The notes under the pieces are model-generated. The model made no database searches and was not told the origin of the DNA. It was given only the letters and a program-made list of their open reading frames with translations. Position numbers and translations under genes: made by a program. Positions 9,757 through 18,124 of a stretch of 64,000 nucleotides of DNA are shown piece after piece. The stretch spans positions 1,054,001-1,118,000 of the forward strand of contig NZ_CP059973.1 in NCBI RefSeq assembly GCF_009193295.2, given 5' to 3'. This stretch comes from Bacteroides luhongzhouii. GTDB taxonomy: Bacteria; Bacteroidota; Bacteroidia; Bacteroidales; Bacteroidaceae. The number at the start of each line of letters is the position of its first letter. Position 1 is the first letter of the stretch.

Positions 9757-11082
9757 ATGAAAATTATGAAGAAATATCTATCCATATACACACTTCTGGC
9801 ATTGGCCTGCATTGTTTTGCAATCTTGTCTTTTCTCCGAAGAAGAAATATTCGACGAATCATCTGCCAATAGAGCCACAGCCGATGTAATCAAATGCCAG
9901 GAGATTCTTAAAGATGTGCCGAACGGCTGGAAACTGGAATATTACATAGGAAGCAACTACTCTGCAGGTGCAATCACTTTACTAATGAAATTTGACGGGA
10001 AGCAAGTAGAAATGGCTTCGGAAACAGGTGCAGAAAGCTACAAACCGGGAACTATAATAACCTCCCTGTATCAAGTAAAATCGGAACAAAGCACAATGCT
10101 CACTTTCGATTCATACAATCCACTGATCCATATGTTTTCAGGTCCTTTAGGCCTGAACATGAACCTGGGAGGAGATTACGAGTTTATTATAATGAGCGCA
10201 ACTCCTGACAAGGTGATTCTGCAAGGAAAAAAATACAAAAACATAATGGAGATGACGCCTATGCCCAAAGATATACCATGGCGTATTCAAATTGAAGATA
10301 TCATTAACATTGAGAAAGATGCTTTTCTGAATACATACCATATGGAGAAAGGCGGACAAGTACTGAATTACTTTATACGTGACAATGGCACAATGGCTAC
10401 ATTCTCCGCTTACAGCACCGATTATAGTATCACAAGGAGTTTACCCTATATCTATACCGAAAAAGGATTAAAGTTACAATCCCCGTACAATGTCAACGGA
10501 CTTGAAATCCAGAACTTCAAATGGGATAGAAAGTCCAGACTATTTGTTTGTACCGACGCAGGAGCCACCGACATCGTACTTAAAGAATATTATCCCGAAA
10601 ACTATCTGCAATATGAAGACTATATCGGTACCTACACCGCAACGATTGACGATTATGACGAAGGTCCAACTTCGCAATCTGTAACCATCTCTCCTAAAGT
10701 CAGAGGAGAAAGTTATACACTGAAAAGTATTGGCGGATTCAACTTCACCCTCCAGTATGACAAAGCCAGCGGAAAACTAGTCTTAGATTCACAAAGTATA
10801 AGTTCGACTTCTTCATCATCTTATTACTTTGCGTGTGCAGCAGGTGTGGAAGGTTATGCTCACACAGAATTAAGTCTGCCATCACGCCTACGCAACGGAT
10901 TGGTAAATGTGACGGCAAACAGCACCCCTTTCACTTTTTACTTTGCGGATAAAGCAAGTCAGGAAAATACCTCATTGATAATCTGGGCTTATTCATCTGA
11001 TGAATATTCAACCTCCGGACTAATGGGTTACTGGAGCTGGTATAACTCAATCTTAATGGTAAAAGAAAACGAAGGTAATTAA
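9757..11082 (+). CDS. DUF4302-type lipoprotein
   Basis: This 441-residue lipoprotein (Cys24, VLQSC) begins three bases after the metallohydrolase stop. The mature N-terminus (CQEILKDVPNGWKLEYY) followed by repeated beta-strand pairs is characteristic of the DUF4302 family, which accompanies SusC/SusD with the metallohydrolase. No catalytic motif is visible. The likely role is an accessory surface component, for example substrate binding; the biochemical function of the family is not established as far as I know. Translational coupling with its neighbours is suggested by the 3-bp and 7-bp gaps on either side. Confidence 0.75.
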   Translation: MKIMKKYLSIYTLLALACIVLQSCLFSEEEIFDESSANRATADVIKCQEILKDVPNGWKLEYYIGSNYSAGAITLLMKFDGKQVEMASETGAESYKPGTIITSLYQVKSEQSTMLTFDSYNPLIHMFSGPLGLNMNLGGDYEFIIMSATPDKVILQGKKYKNIMEMTPMPKDIPWRIQIEDIINIEKDAFLNTYHMEKGGQVLNYFIRDNGTMATFSAYSTDYSITRSLPYIYTEKGLKLQSPYNVNGLEIQNFKWDRKSRLFVCTDAGATDIVLKEYYPENYLQYEDYIGTYTATIDDYDEGPTSQSVTISPKVRGESYTLKSIGGFNFTLQYDKASGKLVLDSQSISSTSSSSYYFACAAGVEGYAHTELSLPSRLRNGLVNVTANSTPFTFYFADKASQENTSLIIWAYSSDEYSTSGLMGYWSWYNSILMVKENEGN

Positions 11083-11089
11083 TACGATT

Positions 11090-12130
11090 ATGAGAAAGCT
11101 TTTTAATATATTCTTATTTGTACTTTGCACCATAGCAATAGCGGGATGCAACGATACGGAAAGCAGCGAATCCAAGTTAGAAATCAAAGCTGTAAATACT
11201 AATTTCCAAGCTACCGGCGGAAAAGGATACATACAACTTCAGTCAACAGGAAATATAACAGCAGATGTTGACGTCGATTGGTGTGTGCTGAAAGAAGTAA
11301 ATCCTAATGAAGTAGTATTCGAAGTAAAAGAAAATACCGGGTACTCTGGTAGAAATGCTTTATTGACAATCAGTAACGGAGTAGAGACAGAAGCGTTCAA
11401 CATCAATCAATCCGGAGCAGTTTTCATCTTCGGCAAAGACGAATGGATGCTCCGTACCGACAATAAAGCGGCTACTCTGCCAATAAAACTGCAAAGTTCT
11501 TTCGATTATACAATAGACATACCCGCAGAAGCTCAAGAATGGTTGTCATTTGAACAGAATGCGAAGGGAATAGATTTCAAGGTAAAAGAAAATATCTCCG
11601 GAAAAATGAGAGGAGCTATTGTCAATGTGACAGCAAAAGACAGATCGGCTTCTTATCAGGTAATACAATATGATGTTGACGAGCTTACCGGAACATGGCA
11701 AGGCATGTTTTCAGACGGGCAAATGAATTACGGTTTGAAAGATATCACCATTGAAAAACAGGAAGACGGAACATACCTGCTTTCAAACATGCTAACCGGA
11801 TTGCCTTACAAACTGAAAGCAAAAGCCGTAGACAACTGCCTGGCATTTAAAGCCGGACAAAACCTAGGAGTCTTCGAGGACAATTTATATCTCTCATTCG
11901 AAATTCTTAGCTCTGACCTATATTATGTAAAAGATCCTTCCGTAACAATCTCATTAGGCCCCGTAATGTTAACAGACGGAACATTCGTTTTCGCTTTTTC
12001 CGGAATAAAAGAGAGTGATCCTTTCGGTTTTGTTTTCCGGGTATATGAAGATGCAGAACTACAGAAGGTTATAGACAATCTGTCCATTTTTATTAACTGT
12101 ATTCTATTTAAAGAAGACATAATCCAATAA
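11090..12130 (+). CDS. BACON-domain lipoprotein
   Basis: This 346-residue lipoprotein (Cys20, IAIAGC) has one clear BACON-type Ig-like repeat at about residues 28-105 (strands ending LLTISNGVETEAFNINQSG) and a second divergent one at about 110-190 (VNVTAKDRSASYQVIQY). A C-terminal beta-rich domain of about 150 residues starts at ELTGTWQGMF. BACON domains are common in Bacteroidetes surface proteins, where they act as spacers or bind carbohydrate or mucin. The C-terminal half has no family I recognise. It sits inside the same tight operon: 7 bp after the DUF4302 gene and 3 bp before the first FISUMP gene. Confidence 0.75.
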   Translation: MRKLFNIFLFVLCTIAIAGCNDTESSESKLEIKAVNTNFQATGGKGYIQLQSTGNITADVDVDWCVLKEVNPNEVVFEVKENTGYSGRNALLTISNGVETEAFNINQSGAVFIFGKDEWMLRTDNKAATLPIKLQSSFDYTIDIPAEAQEWLSFEQNAKGIDFKVKENISGKMRGAIVNVTAKDRSASYQVIQYDVDELTGTWQGMFSDGQMNYGLKDITIEKQEDGTYLLSNMLTGLPYKLKAKAVDNCLAFKAGQNLGVFEDNLYLSFEILSSDLYYVKDPSVTISLGPVMLTDGTFVFAFSGIKESDPFGFVFRVYEDAELQKVIDNLSIFINCILFKEDIIQ

Positions 12131-12133
12131 CAT

Positions 12134-13267
12134 ATGAAAAAGATACTATTAACTAGCTTTATTGCGGCATTAGGATTACTTACTGCGAGCTGTAAAGATG
12201 ACAATAGCACAGCAGGCGGAGGAGGAGAAATACTCCCGGACCAACAGGTAAGCTGTGAGATATTTATGCCGACCAACGGAGAAACCGTTATAATGTCAGA
12301 CAAACTGATTATCAGAGGAGAAGGAACGACTAATTATGGTAAAATCATCTCTGCTGAACTTAAAGTGGGCGAAGAAGTTATTACCGACATAAGTTCGGTT
12401 CCATTCTATTATGAATACACTTTCCCCAAGGAAGCCGAACCAGGAGAATTGAAAATTGAATTAGCAGTCAAAGGAGATCATGAAGGCAGTGCTTTGGCAA
12501 CTATTACTGTCACAACAGAACTCGGTAACAGACCTGCACCGCCTCAAATCGGAGAAGATCTCACAGATACACGCGATGGAAATGTATACAAAACAGTGCA
12601 ACTTGCAGAACAAACCTGGATGGCAGAAAATCTGCGTTATTTGCCTGAACAGAATTTTGATATATCGTCAACAGATCCCAAATATTATGTTATGTTCGAC
12701 AGTGATATCAAAACAGAATTGGGAAAAGCTTATTTGAAAGCTTATGGAGCCTACTATAACTTACCTGCAGCACTTCAAGGCGAAACAGCGTTAGGAGAAG
12801 ATGAAACACGGAATATAAAAGGTGTTTGTCCTGACGGATGGCATATTCCTTCACAAAAAGAATGGCAGACATTATCTAAATATGTTTTAGACTCCGGCAT
12901 GGCCGCTATCATGAATGATGGTCAGGTAGACGAAACAGCAATAGCAAAAGCTTTAGCTTCAACAACAATGTGGATGCTGCCGGAATATACAGAAATAGAA
13001 CCTCAACCAACTTGGGTTGGCGTAGAAATGGAAAAGAATAATGCAACCTTATTCAACGGTTTACCCATCGGATTCCGTGCATGTGCAGGTGACGAAGACT
13101 GGATGCATACCTGCTACAGTGCCGGTTGGTGGAGCTCGACAGCCGGAGTACAAATGGGACCTGAATTCGGTATCACCGTACGTTTATGGTCAGACCTCCA
13201 CACATTTGTAACCAATGCAGAATTCAATCCCGGAGTAGGTCTTCCTGTCCGTTGCATCAAAGACTAA
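12134..13267 (+). CDS. FISUMP-domain lipoprotein (first of a tandem pair)
   Basis: This 377-residue lipoprotein (Cys20, LLTASC) has an N-terminal Ig-like domain at about 38-130 and a C-terminal Fibrobacter-succinogenes-major-paralogous (FISUMP) domain from about 140 to the end. FISUMP hallmarks are DTRDGNVYKTV, QTWMAENLRYLP, the GVCPDGWHIPSQKEWQ box and the closing PVRCIKD. This domain is common in secreted proteins of Bacteroidetes and Fibrobacteres; its molecular role is not known to me. It is paralogous to the next gene in both domains, so a local duplication is likely. Confidence 0.82.
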   Translation: MKKILLTSFIAALGLLTASCKDDNSTAGGGGEILPDQQVSCEIFMPTNGETVIMSDKLIIRGEGTTNYGKIISAELKVGEEVITDISSVPFYYEYTFPKEAEPGELKIELAVKGDHEGSALATITVTTELGNRPAPPQIGEDLTDTRDGNVYKTVQLAEQTWMAENLRYLPEQNFDISSTDPKYYVMFDSDIKTELGKAYLKAYGAYYNLPAALQGETALGEDETRNIKGVCPDGWHIPSQKEWQTLSKYVLDSGMAAIMNDGQVDETAIAKALASTTMWMLPEYTEIEPQPTWVGVEMEKNNATLFNGLPIGFRACAGDEDWMHTCYSAGWWSSTAGVQMGPEFGITVRLWSDLHTFVTNAEFNPGVGLPVRCIKD

Positions 13268-13303
13268 CTATTATATTATTACTCACTAAATATAAATACA
13301 TTT

Positions 13304-14431
13304 ATGAAAAAATTTGGATTCTTTTTATTTGCAGTCTTAGGACTAATTGCTTGTGGCGATGACAACAATGACCCTACTCCCGAGCAACATGTAACATGCT
13401 CCATATCTGCACCTGCTGAAGGAGCTACGGTAAACATTGCAGAAAAAATGACAATCAAAGGAGAAGCTACGATTGACTTTGGTGAAATCTCAAACGTCAC
13501 ATTAAAAGTAGGAGGCAAAGCTATATCAGAAGTTACCGCAGTGCCTTTTAGCTATGACTATACGTTTGAAGCTAACCAAGCCGAAGGAGCATTGAAAATT
13601 GAATTAACCGTCAAAGGTGATCAGGGAACAATGGCTACAAGCGAAGTTAACATCACTCTGACAAAGCCGGAACCAACTCCTGAACCAGGCGAAGGAGAAA
13701 TGGTTGATTCACGTGACAACCATGTATACAAAACCGTAGAAATCGGTGAGCAGACATGGATGGCTGAAAATCTGGCTTATTTACCTAAAGTGAATAAACC
13801 TACCGCTGCCGCTACTTGCGAAGGGGAACCTCTCTATTTCGTTTATGACTACGATGGTGAAGATGTAAATGCCGCAAAAAATACTGAAATATACAAGACA
13901 TATGGAGTTCTATATAACTGGTATGCTGCAATGAATAAAGAAAATGAAGAAGGAAAGGATGCAGATGCTGTACCAAGTGGAGTGCAAGGAATCTGTCCAA
14001 CCGGATGGCACCTACCTAGTAAAGCAGAGTGGAAAATATTAGAAAATTTTGTAGCTGAACAATTAGATCCTGTTGAAGGAGATGTATGGGAAGATGACTT
14101 TGGAGACAAACACTCTGATCCAAATTGCAAGAATGTTTGGTCGGCATTAGCCGGTCTTGAAGGATGGAGTCCTTCCGGAAACTCCGACATGAACCCAGAC
14201 TTGGCAAATGGACCTCGTAATACTTACGGACTTACAATTATTCCTTCCGGACAATGCTATCAAACAGGAAGCTTTGGCTGGTCAGAAAGTGGTGTCGATT
14301 TCTGGACCACAGATATGCAAACCCAAGGGGCAGGAAATATTACTTTTAGTAATAATAGTTACGGAATAACTTATTCTAAATATGGAATAACCCCCAAACG
14401 TGGTTTTCCTATACGTTGTATAAAAGACTAA
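13304..14431 (+). CDS. FISUMP-domain lipoprotein (second of a tandem pair)
   Basis: This 375-residue lipoprotein (Cys17, LGLIAC) has the same architecture as the preceding gene product. The Ig-like domain at about 28-120 starts VTCSISAPAEGATVNIAEKM. The FISUMP domain follows from about 132 with DSRDNHVYKTVEIGEQTW, GICPTGWHLPSKAEWK and the terminal PIRCIKD. The FISUMP part carries insertions relative to the first copy (around YDYDGEDVNAAKN and the WEDDFGDKHSDPN segment), so the pair is diverged. It is the last gene of the operon, 36 bp after its paralogue and 25 bp before the terminator. Confidence 0.82.
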   Translation: MKKFGFFLFAVLGLIACGDDNNDPTPEQHVTCSISAPAEGATVNIAEKMTIKGEATIDFGEISNVTLKVGGKAISEVTAVPFSYDYTFEANQAEGALKIELTVKGDQGTMATSEVNITLTKPEPTPEPGEGEMVDSRDNHVYKTVEIGEQTWMAENLAYLPKVNKPTAAATCEGEPLYFVYDYDGEDVNAAKNTEIYKTYGVLYNWYAAMNKENEEGKDADAVPSGVQGICPTGWHLPSKAEWKILENFVAEQLDPVEGDVWEDDFGDKHSDPNCKNVWSALAGLEGWSPSGNSDMNPDLANGPRNTYGLTIIPSGQCYQTGSFGWSESGVDFWTTDMQTQGAGNITFSNNSYGITYSKYGITPKRGFPIRCIKD

Positions 14432-14456
14432 TTTATAATATAAATCTCTCTTAAGT

Positions 14457-14491
14457 AAAAGGAGGTGTGTTGGGATAACACGCCTCCTTTT
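14457..14491 (+). terminator. Rho-independent terminator of the sigma/SusC/FISUMP operon
   Basis: A 15-bp stem with one G-T wobble (14457-14471 against 14477-14491), GC-rich in the middle, closes a 5-base loop and is followed by TTCTGTTTA. It lies 25 bp after the second FISUMP stop codon. Confidence 0.9.
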
Positions 14492-14568
14492 CTGTTTATA
14501 AATAATTAAGCAACATTTCTCTATCAATCTAATCTTCGCAAAAAAGCAAATTAAAAAATAAACAGACC

Positions 14569-14603
14569 TTGACAACAAACTAACCAAAAATTTGTTTACT
14601 TTG
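14569..14603 (+). promoter_or_regulatory. Putative rnr promoter
   Basis: TTGACA at 14569-14574 and TTACTTTG at 14596-14603 are 21 bp apart and match the Bacteroides -33 (TTG) and -7 (TAnnTTTG) elements with one mismatch in the -7. The start codon lies 41 bp downstream. Confidence 0.55.
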
Positions 14604-14644
14604 TATCCCATCAATGATTGAACTACTAATAAATTCCATATAAT

Positions 14645-16801
14645 ATGGCAAAAAAGAAAGAAAAGAAAGAGAAAAAGGCCGGCAAAAGAATGAGTAAGAA
14701 AGAGCTGGCAGCATTATTAATAGACTTTTTCCATGCCAAATCCAGCGAGACCTTGAGTATGAAATATATATTTTCAGAACTGCGTCTCACCACCCATCCG
14801 CAGAAAATGCTATGCGTCGATATATTACATGACCTTTTAGCTGACGATTATATTTCCGAAATAGAAAAAGGAAAATTCCGTCTCAACAATCATGGAACGG
14901 AGATGACAGGCACTTTCCAACGGAAAAGCAATGGTAAGAATTCATTTATTCCTGAAGGAGGAGGCGAACCGATATTTGTGGCCGAACGCAATTCGGCACA
15001 TGCCATGAACAATGACAAAGTAAAAATTGCTTTTTATGCCAAACGGAAGAACAGAGAAGCAGAAGGAGAAGTAATAGAAATACTGGAACGTGCAAACGAT
15101 ACTTTCGTCGGCACACTGGAAGTAGCCAAGTCATACGCATTCCTGGTGACAGAGAACCGTACACTTGCCAATGATATTTTCATTCCGAAAGATAAGCTGA
15201 AAGGCGGTAAAACCGGAGATAAAGCCATTGTGAAAGTAACCGAATGGCCGGACAAGGCTAAGAATCCTATCGGACAAGTAATAGATATATTAGGTCAGGC
15301 TGGTGACAATACCACAGAGATGCACGCTATTCTTGCGGAATTCGGTCTGCCGTATGTATATCCGAAAGCAGTAGAAACAGCAGCAGACAAGATTCCTGCC
15401 GAGATTTCAGCAGAAGAGATTGCCAAACGCGAAGATTTCCGTAAGGTAACAACTTTCACCATCGACCCGAAAGATGCCAAAGACTTTGACGACGCACTTT
15501 CCATCCGCAAACTGAAAGACGGATTATGGGAAGTGGGTGTACACATTGCCGACGTGACACATTACGTAAAAGAAGGAGGAATCATCGACAAGGAAGCAGA
15601 AAAACGGGCAACCTCCGTTTACCTGGTAGACCGTACCATTCCGATGCTTCCCGAACGGCTGTGTAACTTCATTTGTTCACTCCGCCCGAACGAAGAAAAA
15701 CTAGCTTTCTCCGTTATCTTCGATATTACGGAAAAAGGAGAAATCAAAGACTCACGCATCGTACATACGGTTATCAACTCCGACCGTCGCTTCACCTATG
15801 AAGAGGCACAACAAATCATAGAAACAAAAGAAGGAGACTTCAAAGAAGAAGTGCTCACATTAGATACCATTGCCAAAGCACTGCGCGAAAAACGTTTCTC
15901 TGCAGGAGCCATCAACTTCGACCGCTACGAAGTGAAGTTCGAGATTGACGAAAAAGGAAAACCAATCAGCGTTTACTTCAAGGAGTCAAAAGATGCTAAT
16001 AAACTGGTGGAAGAATTCATGTTGCTCGCTAACAGAACAGTGGCAGAGTTTGTAGGTAAAGTGCCCAAAAATAAAAAGCCCAAAGTGCTTCCCTACCGTA
16101 TTCACGACCTGCCCGATCCGGAGAAGTTGGAAAACTTGTCACAGTTCATTGCCCGCTTCGGCTACAAAGTGCGCACAAGCGGAACGAAGACGGATATCTC
16201 CAAATCCATCAACCACTTATTGGATGACATTCATGGAAAGAAAGAAGAGAACCTGATTGAAACGGTATCTATCCGCGCCATGCAAAAAGCACGTTATTCA
16301 ACTCATAACATCGGCCACTACGGACTGGCCTTCGAATATTACACTCACTTTACTTCTCCCATCCGCCGTTTCCCGGACATGATGGTACATCGTTTGGTGA
16401 CGAAATATATGGACGGAGGGCGCAGCGTATCCGAAGCCAAGTACGAGGACCTCTGCGACCACAGCTCCAACATGGAACAAATCGCAGCCAATGCCGAGCG
16501 TGCTTCCATCAAATATAAACAGGTGGAATTTATGAGCGAACGTCTGGGACAGATTTACGACGGTGTAATCTCCGGCGTAACCGAGTGGGGACTTTATGTA
16601 GAACTGAACGAAAACAAATGTGAAGGTCTGGTTCCTGTGCGTGACTTGGATGATGACTATTACGAATTCGACGAGAAGAACTATTGTCTTCGCGGACGCC
16701 GCAAAAACAAAATATACAGTTTGGGAGACGCTATTACTGTTCGGGTAGCCCGTGCCAATTTGGAGAAGAAACAATTGGACTTCGAATTAATAGAAAAGTA
16801 A
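14645..16801 (+). CDS. rnr: Ribonuclease R
   Basis: This 718-residue 3'-to-5' exoribonuclease of the RNase II/R family degrades structured RNA in the cytoplasm. A lysine-rich N-terminus (AKKKEKKEKKAGK) is followed by a winged-helix region, cold-shock-like OB domains at about 75-235, and the RNB catalytic domain at about 250-590. The metal-binding aspartates are in DPKDAKDFDDALSI (about 272-285), and the later conserved motifs SPIRRFPDMMVHRL and YRIHDLPDPEKL are intact. The C-terminal S1 domain at about 635-716 begins YDGVISGVTEWGLYV. Length and motifs agree with bacterial RNase R. It appears to be a single-gene unit. Confidence 0.96.
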   Translation: MAKKKEKKEKKAGKRMSKKELAALLIDFFHAKSSETLSMKYIFSELRLTTHPQKMLCVDILHDLLADDYISEIEKGKFRLNNHGTEMTGTFQRKSNGKNSFIPEGGGEPIFVAERNSAHAMNNDKVKIAFYAKRKNREAEGEVIEILERANDTFVGTLEVAKSYAFLVTENRTLANDIFIPKDKLKGGKTGDKAIVKVTEWPDKAKNPIGQVIDILGQAGDNTTEMHAILAEFGLPYVYPKAVETAADKIPAEISAEEIAKREDFRKVTTFTIDPKDAKDFDDALSIRKLKDGLWEVGVHIADVTHYVKEGGIIDKEAEKRATSVYLVDRTIPMLPERLCNFICSLRPNEEKLAFSVIFDITEKGEIKDSRIVHTVINSDRRFTYEEAQQIIETKEGDFKEEVLTLDTIAKALREKRFSAGAINFDRYEVKFEIDEKGKPISVYFKESKDANKLVEEFMLLANRTVAEFVGKVPKNKKPKVLPYRIHDLPDPEKLENLSQFIARFGYKVRTSGTKTDISKSINHLLDDIHGKKEENLIETVSIRAMQKARYSTHNIGHYGLAFEYYTHFTSPIRRFPDMMVHRLVTKYMDGGRSVSEAKYEDLCDHSSNMEQIAANAERASIKYKQVEFMSERLGQIYDGVISGVTEWGLYVELNENKCEGLVPVRDLDDDYYEFDEKNYCLRGRRKNKIYSLGDAITVRVARANLEKKQLDFELIEK

Positions 16802-16991
16802 AAGTTTGAATATTCAAGCAAACTGAAAAGCTCATTCAACCCCTGATAACATTAGTACGGGAATACGATTGATTAGATAAATCTGTGAAAACAACAAGAA
16901 AAAAGTTTGCATAGATTTGTGTAATCAGTCGTAAGTCTGTACTTTAGCGTATCATTTTGATTATTCTTACTATTATAACATTCATATATCC

Positions 16992-17471
16992 ATGAAGACT
17001 GTCATTATCGAAGACAAACAACGAATCGAGTCCATTATCCTGCATTGCGATGCCTGTTTTGTGGGCATTACAGATTTAGAAGGTAATCCCTATGTAGTTC
17101 CCATGAACTTCGGTTATGAAAATGGCACCATATATCTGCATTCAGGTCCCGAAGGCAGCAAGTTAGAGATGTTGGAACATAATAATAATGTATGTATCAC
17201 TTTCAGCCTCGGACATAAACTTGTCTACCAACACGAAAAGGTAGCCTGCAGTTACAGTATGCGTTCCGAAAGCGCGATGTGTCGGGGGCAAGTGGAATTC
17301 ATCGAAGAGATAGACGATAAACGCCGTGCACTGGATATCATCATGCGACATTATACAGACAACGCATTCAGCTATTCCGATCCTGCCGTACGTAACGTAA
17401 AAGTGTGGAAAGTAGCCGTCCGGCAGATGACAGGAAAAGTCTTCGGTCTGCGAGCCAACGAAAAGCCATAA
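16992..17471 (+). CDS. Pyridoxamine 5'-phosphate oxidase-family (NimA-like) flavoprotein
   Basis: This 159-residue cytoplasmic protein has the split beta-barrel of the PNPOx-like superfamily. NPYVVPMNFGYENGTIYLHSG (about 29-50) is the conserved flavin-phosphate-binding region, and the C-terminal VWKVAVRQMTGKV strand is typical. Relatives include the Nim 5-nitroimidazole-resistance proteins and many small FMN-binding proteins of unknown substrate. This gene should not be read as a resistance determinant without tests. It stands alone, 190 bp after rnr; the spacer contains a possible -7 box (TACTTTAG near 16940) but no obvious terminator. Confidence 0.8.
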   Translation: MKTVIIEDKQRIESIILHCDACFVGITDLEGNPYVVPMNFGYENGTIYLHSGPEGSKLEMLEHNNNVCITFSLGHKLVYQHEKVACSYSMRSESAMCRGQVEFIEEIDDKRRALDIIMRHYTDNAFSYSDPAVRNVKVWKVAVRQMTGKVFGLRANEKP

Positions 17472-17601
17472 AACAGTTTCCGGCTTTCGGCTAATGAATT
17501 TAACTTCATACTCCACACCCGTTTAAGAAACGAATTCAGCATTCAAGAAGCATGACGGAGCATCTCCAAGCAAATTTCTCCAAACAAAAGTTCAGGGCAC
17601 T

Positions 17602-17704
17602 TTTACCCTCACACCCTCACCCTCTGCCTGTATCTCTTTATCCATCGGCATCACAGGTGTGAGGGTAAAGGTGAGGGTAAGTGAGGGTAGACTGTTACCC
17701 TCAC
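17602..17704. repeat. GTGAGGGTA/TACCCTCAC repeat cluster with inverted repeats
   Basis: A 13-bp perfect inverted repeat pairs 17602-17614 (TTTACCCTCACAC) with 17657-17669. A second hairpin pairs GTGAGGGTA (17681-17689) with TACCCTCAC (17696-17704) over a 6-base loop. The unit GTGAGGGTA occurs at 17659, 17672 (as GAGGGTAA) and 17681, and its complement occurs several times. The strong G/C strand bias would also allow G-rich structures. The function is unknown. Confidence 0.7.
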
Positions 17705-17800
17705 CCTGTCTCATTGTAAGCGTCGTCCTGCTTCCCCGCATTACATAAGAAATGCAACCGGTATACATCTGTTATCCCTTCATTATCCATCCGTTAAACC

Positions 17801-17914
17801 ACCGATATAGTTAATTCCCCACGGCCGTGGGGAGATCTTCCCACAGCCGTGGTAACTTCTCGTCACAGCCGTGGAGAGAATTCGTCACGGCCGTGGTAAA
17901 CTAACCATATCGGT
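17801..17914. repeat. Inverted-repeat element with four palindromes phased at exactly 22 bp
   Basis: The outer arms are ACCGATATAGTTA (17801-17813) and its complement with one mismatch (17902-17914). Between them CACRGCCGTGG occurs four times, starting at 17820, 17842, 17864 and 17886. That is an 11-bp motif alternating with an 11-bp spacer of varying sequence. The first copy is extended to a 16-base perfect palindrome (17817-17832). The element ends 211 bp before the GH3 start codon. No gene or known element is recognised here. Confidence 0.85.
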
Positions 17915-18124
17915 AGTCTGATGCAAGAAGAGCGGTAACTTAATACAATAATAAAGGGGAGATAAGGTATTCTTCCCTGCTTCATAATATCCATTCTCCC
18001 TATACACCAGTACCAAGACAGCCGTTTATAACATGATTATAAAGACTATTCTATCCTCTCATTTCAAATTCTTTTTGTATACTTGCAGCATAAATAGATA
18101 AGTACTCTTACAAATAAATAAATT

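Larger units (their letters stand above)
17472..18124. other. 653-bp non-coding, repeat-rich spacer
   Basis: No convincing gene is present. The spacer holds a GTGAGGGT-type repeat cluster (17602-17704) and a 22-bp-phased palindrome array inside an inverted repeat (17801-17914), each listed separately. A weak promoter candidate for the GH3 gene is TATACTTG at 18078-18085, one mismatch from the -7 consensus. Confidence 0.7.

Noticed and set aside
16298..16774. 158-codon open frame on minus inside rnr
   Set aside because: It is antisense to the intact S1/RNB coding region of RNase R and has no independent support.
16806..16817. TTGAATATTCAA palindrome after rnr as a terminator
   Set aside because: It is AT-rich, has no loop space and no T-tract, so it is too weak to support.
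16992..17471. Annotation as a nim 5-nitroimidazole-resistance gene
   Set aside because: The fold family matches but many PNPOx-like proteins are not Nim, and sequence inspection alone does not justify a resistance call.
17820..17896. The phased CACRGCCGTGG array as a CRISPR
   Set aside because: Repeats and spacers are only 11 bp, there are four units, the repeats are self-palindromic and no cas genes are near.
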